Assembly: GCA_015065785.1 (NCBI GenBank)
Contig: SVPR01000009.1
Coordinates: 28,531-92,530, forward strand
Direction: 5' to 3'
DNA: 64,000 nucleotides
Source: Oscillospiraceae bacterium
Lineage (GTDB): Bacteria; Bacillota; Clostridia; Oscillospirales; Acutalibacteraceae
The number at the start of each line of letters is the position of its first letter. Positions within the stretch are counted from its first letter, which is position 1. Shown one piece after another: positions 61,001-64,000 of this stretch. Below the pieces are notes generated by a model. It was given only the letters and a program-made list of their open reading frames with translations. It ran no database searches and was not told the origin of the DNA. Position numbers and translations under genes: made by a program.

Positions 61001-61406
61001 TCCGTCAGATGAGCATGTTGAAGCACAAAAAAACTTTAGCGGTAAGCTTTCCGGAATGGTGCTCAACAGTCCTGTAGTTTTGAATGGTATGGGCGTTGAC
61101 AAGCTATATAATTATTTGCCTGTAGGTTACGATAAAAAGAATAATATATCCGGTAATTATTATTCACAAAAGCAATTTGATTTATTGTCAGAAAAAGTTG
61201 ACAAAAAGATTATTGGTATGGGTAACTCTCTTCATAAGGGTGAGTTTTCTGTTTATCCGACAGGTGCAAAGGATGATGAATTACCTTGCAAATATTGTGG
61301 CTATCGCTCTGTATGCGGATTTGAAGATGGCGATGAATTCAATAAGTTGTGTGGCGGAAAGCATGGCGAAGCATTGAAGATGTTAGAAGGTGATGACAAT
61401 GAGTAA
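58071..61406 (+). CDS. addB: ATP-dependent helicase/deoxyribonuclease subunit B
   Basis: LIKGRAGSGKTAWVREKI; C-terminal nuclease VIDYKTGTKEF; Fe-S cysteines CKYCGYRSVC; overlaps addA. Confidence 0.95.
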   Translation: MLHLIKGRAGSGKTAWVREKIKELIVSGENQPLLLVPDQFSFENERAMLSMLGAKNMKKVDVFSFPRLATYNLDSKILKGKMFADDGVRMAYMSEALSSLQDKLTVFSRVRHNVSGLQSFIDLNKELETCAITSEELQNIVDNMKPCLLKDKLYEINLINEAYNALLHRSYFDDTECLKYFNEFAEETNYFQDKIVFLDSFKAFSAQEIKCIGIALSQAKDVYITLCTVDGNCEGTPFAYMKTVEERIRREANRRGVEVRAEFFAKRNNSVNKSISHIEENIYCDEVETLEDETDGVTILKCRDITDECNTVALHIKKLIRSGKYRCKDIAIVERSSDKYKRVMCDVLKRYGVPVFQDSRRPLSFETLFIHITSALECVSDGFKTENVMRYLKTGLSGIPFQDVAKLEKYVLVWNINGNAWLNDFTMHPDGFGSEIDDNAKEQIEYLNNLRKKAVLPLVKLKKECDGASGLEISKLVYKFLIDTRVDDNLYKLSCTLNEDGLPVEALQKENSWDALIDILDTISEITKDKYYTLKRWFELFSILVFSKDIGEIPQGLDEVKIGSADRIRTENIKVVFLMGVNKNEFPRVSTVGGLLSDSDRRVLTSLDLDIRPPFEETINEERFIAYCMLTAGSEKLYLSYREVSDDETTSGPSEIIEQIKEFMPQVAIVSSDNIDEVDKIESEFSAFYTLARIFNSDNELRSTLYEYFKNKPEYFDRLASIEYAQNGRKGDFVNQEKTKLLFGENIGVSASRLDSFYKCPFSFLCRYGFKIEELKKAEFKPNDSGTIIHGALEEVLKNYKGAEFLEAPEEELEEFVRAYLKKYLDEKMGGIQDKSKRFMYIYNRMISTLMMIFERLKIEFSAISFKPVDFELSIGGEEIPAYSLPLEKGNISVYGSIDRVDLMEKDGIKYIRVIDYKTGTKEFKLANLFSGINLQMVLYLMALNKNGGDYYGDIIPAGVLYLPSRIGIKDYLKMRNPSDEHVEAQKNFSGKLSGMVLNSPVVLNGMGVDKLYNYLPVGYDKKNNISGNYYSQKQFDLLSEKVDKKIIGMGNSLHKGEFSVYPTGAKDDELPCKYCGYRSVCGFEDGDEFNKLCGGKHGEALKMLEGDDNE

Positions 61407-64000
61407 AAGAGTGTGGACTGAAAATCAAAAAAGGGCAATTGATGCCCGTGGTGAACAAGTTTTAGTTTCAGCCGCAGCAGGTTCTGGTAAAACTGCTGTT
61501 TTAACAGAAAGAGTTAAAAACATTCTTTGCGATGAAGAAAATCCGTGTTCTCCATCAGAGATACTTGTTGTTACCTTCACAAAGGCTGCAGCAGCTGAAA
61601 TGCGCGAAAGAATCGGCAAGGCTTTAAAGGATGAAATTAAAAATCACCCTGAGAAAAAATTGTTTTTGAAAAAACAACTCAATTTATTGCCAACTGCTGA
61701 TATTTGCACAATAGACTCGTTTTGTTCAAAGGTAGTAAAGGAGAATTTTCATTTGGCTTCTATTACTGCTGATTTTAAAATAATTGAAGAAAATGAGCAC
61801 AATGTTTTAAAAAGTGATAGTGTAAACGAGGTTTTAAATGAGCTTTATGAAAATGAAGATTCTTCATTCAGGTCACTTAAAGAGTTTTTTACAAATGAAA
61901 GAAATGACAGTGAGCTTGAAGATATAATTAAAAAGCTTTATGAGTTTTCAACCTCTTATCCTTCACCTGAAAAATGGCTTAAAATGGTTGAAGAGAGCTT
62001 TAATCCTGAAAATGAAATTGCGTCAACACAATTTTTTGAAGCAACGCTTAAATATCTTTTTATGATGTTTGAGTATTATCATTATGCTCTGGAGTGTTAT
62101 CTTAAAAAGACACTTGACGAAGAGAATGCGGAAAGCGATTTTACAATTAACTGTGCTGAAAATATAAAAATATTGGGTGAGCTTCATTCTGCGTGTGAAG
62201 AAAAAAGGTGGGACGATTTAGTTTCTCTCATTTATAATAAACCATTGGTTGTTTATCCCAGAACTAAGGGCTCTAAATATCGCTCGAATTTAAGAGCACT
62301 TACATCAGAATTAAATAAAGATTTAAATGATGTAAGAGAAAAAGCAATTCCCACAAGTGCAGAATTTAAAAATGACTGCAAGATTTTGTATCCGATTGTG
62401 AAAAAACTTTGTGAAGCTGTTAATATGTTTTCTTGCAGATTATTAGATAAAAAACAAGAACAAAATACATTCAGCTTTAATGATATTCTTCATAAATGTA
62501 TTGATTTATTAGTAGAGTATGATGGTGATGTACCTGTAAAGTCAAAGCTTGCAGAAGAGCTTACAGAGAAATATAAAGAAATTCTTATTGATGAATATCA
62601 GGATACTAACGAAGCTCAAAACATAATTTTTGAAATTATCTCAAGAGATAAAAAGAATTTCTATTGTGTGGGCGATGTTAAGCAAAGTATTTATCGTTTC
62701 AGACTTGCAAGTCCCGAATTATTTATGTCGCTTAAAGATAAGTTACCACTTTTTGATGGTGCAATAAACAAGCCGACACAAATAATTTTAGAGCAGAATT
62801 TCAGAAGCCGTAAAGGTGTAACTGAATGTGTGAATTTTATTTTTTCGCAAATAATGACTAAAGCTTGCGGTGATATCAGGTATGATGAAAATGAGTATTT
62901 ATATCACGGTGCAAAATACCCTGAAATCAAGGATGCACAGTCAGAGCTGCATATTATAGATGCACTCGAAATGAATAGCGAGGAATTAACTAACTACGAA
63001 GCAAAATATGTTGCAGAGTATATAAAGAAAACAGTTGAAAGCGGTGCATTAGTTAAAGCTGAGGGCAGTGATGATGAAATGCGTCCTGTAAGATATGACG
63101 ATTTCTGTATTCTTGCACGAAGCCCGAAGAAAACTGTTAATACTTATAGCAGAGCGTTGCTTGAGTCAGGTATTCCGTCAGTTTTTGAAAATGATGAAAT
63201 ATCTCCGAATTCAAAAGAAGTTCAGCTTTTAGTAGCATTGATAAAAGCTGTAAACAATCCGCTTATAGATATTCCTTTGGTTGCCATTATGCTTTCGCCA
63301 TTATTTGGCTTTGTACCTGACGAACTTGCTGAAATCAGAAATATTAATAAAAAAAGTGATGTTTACACTTGTGTAATCGAGTATGCTAATAATAATAAAA
63401 AAGCAGAACGATTTTTGCGTAAGCTTGATTTTTACAGAAATATTGCTTCATCTTATCCGATCTATGATTTTGTCAAGCTTTTAATTGACGATACCTCAAT
63501 TACTGAAATATTTTTATCAACTGACAATGGTGAAGAACGTTCACAAGGAATTAAAAGTGTTTTAACTTGTGCTGAAAATTATAGCGATAGCGGTCGTTAT
63601 GGACTTGCAGGTTTTGTGCGCTATTTAGACTCTGTTTTAGAGAATAAAGCGTTGCAAAACAAAGGTAACTCTTCAAGCGGCGGTGTAAAAATTATGTCAA
63701 TTCACAAAAGTAAGGGACTTGAGTTTCCTTATGTGATTTTGGTGGGTTGTGCAAAAGGCTTTAATTTAACTGATAGCAAAGGTGCCTTAACCGTTTCAAG
63801 AGAGGTAGGCTTAGGTGTTAAAATTCGTGATGATGAAAGATTCACGCGATATGGTACGCTTTCTTCATTTTCAAGCGAAAAGATGATTAAGCTGAGCGAT
63901 AAATCCGAAGAACTCAGAATTCTTTATGTTGCCCTTACAAGAGCCAAAGAGCATCTCGTTTTGATTTGTCCTATAAACTCTAAAACAGGTAAAGAACGAA
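61399..64000 (+). CDS. addA: ATP-dependent helicase/nuclease subunit A, truncated at window end
   Basis: MSKRVWTENQKRAIDARGEQVLVSAAAGSGKTAVLTERV; DEYQDTNEAQN; runs open to 64000. Confidence 0.95.
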   Translation, partial: MSKRVWTENQKRAIDARGEQVLVSAAAGSGKTAVLTERVKNILCDEENPCSPSEILVVTFTKAAAAEMRERIGKALKDEIKNHPEKKLFLKKQLNLLPTADICTIDSFCSKVVKENFHLASITADFKIIEENEHNVLKSDSVNEVLNELYENEDSSFRSLKEFFTNERNDSELEDIIKKLYEFSTSYPSPEKWLKMVEESFNPENEIASTQFFEATLKYLFMMFEYYHYALECYLKKTLDEENAESDFTINCAENIKILGELHSACEEKRWDDLVSLIYNKPLVVYPRTKGSKYRSNLRALTSELNKDLNDVREKAIPTSAEFKNDCKILYPIVKKLCEAVNMFSCRLLDKKQEQNTFSFNDILHKCIDLLVEYDGDVPVKSKLAEELTEKYKEILIDEYQDTNEAQNIIFEIISRDKKNFYCVGDVKQSIYRFRLASPELFMSLKDKLPLFDGAINKPTQIILEQNFRSRKGVTECVNFIFSQIMTKACGDIRYDENEYLYHGAKYPEIKDAQSELHIIDALEMNSEELTNYEAKYVAEYIKKTVESGALVKAEGSDDEMRPVRYDDFCILARSPKKTVNTYSRALLESGIPSVFENDEISPNSKEVQLLVALIKAVNNPLIDIPLVAIMLSPLFGFVPDELAEIRNINKKSDVYTCVIEYANNNKKAERFLRKLDFYRNIASSYPIYDFVKLLIDDTSITEIFLSTDNGEERSQGIKSVLTCAENYSDSGRYGLAGFVRYLDSVLENKALQNKGNSSSGGVKIMSIHKSKGLEFPYVILVGCAKGFNLTDSKGALTVSREVGLGVKIRDDERFTRYGTLSSFSSEKMIKLSDKSEELRILYVALTRAKEHLVLICPINSKTGKER

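Overview
The window is a low-GC chromosomal segment from a Gram-positive, endospore-forming Clostridia-type bacterium, with GerA/GerAB/GerAC germination genes and SpoVT as the main pointers. Most of it is ordinary chromosome: two tandem chemoreceptors, araA-araD, the nusB-xseA-xseB-ispA-dxs-tlyA-nadK-argR-recN block, ruvC-ruvA-ruvB-glmM, ecfA1-ecfA2-ecfT-truA, pgsA, a ClpE-like gene, greA, addB, a truncated addA, and five tRNAs. I see no CRISPR array, prophage, transposase or defence island. The structures the gene list does not explain are: (i) an exact 355-bp tandem duplication across the ruvB/glmM junction that creates a chimeric ORF; (ii) a dispersed, largely palindromic repeat present three times, each at a convergent gene junction and supplying the last codons of some flanking genes; (iii) an inverted pair of a second repeat family flanking the tRNA cluster, with terminator-like ends against the tRNA 3' ends; (iv) a hairpin that would mask the trmN6-like ribosome-binding site; (v) a 701-aa two-domain protein of unknown function; and (vi) a CrtI-like/ferredoxin-reductase gene pair. 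Product names rest on reading the translations, with no database search.
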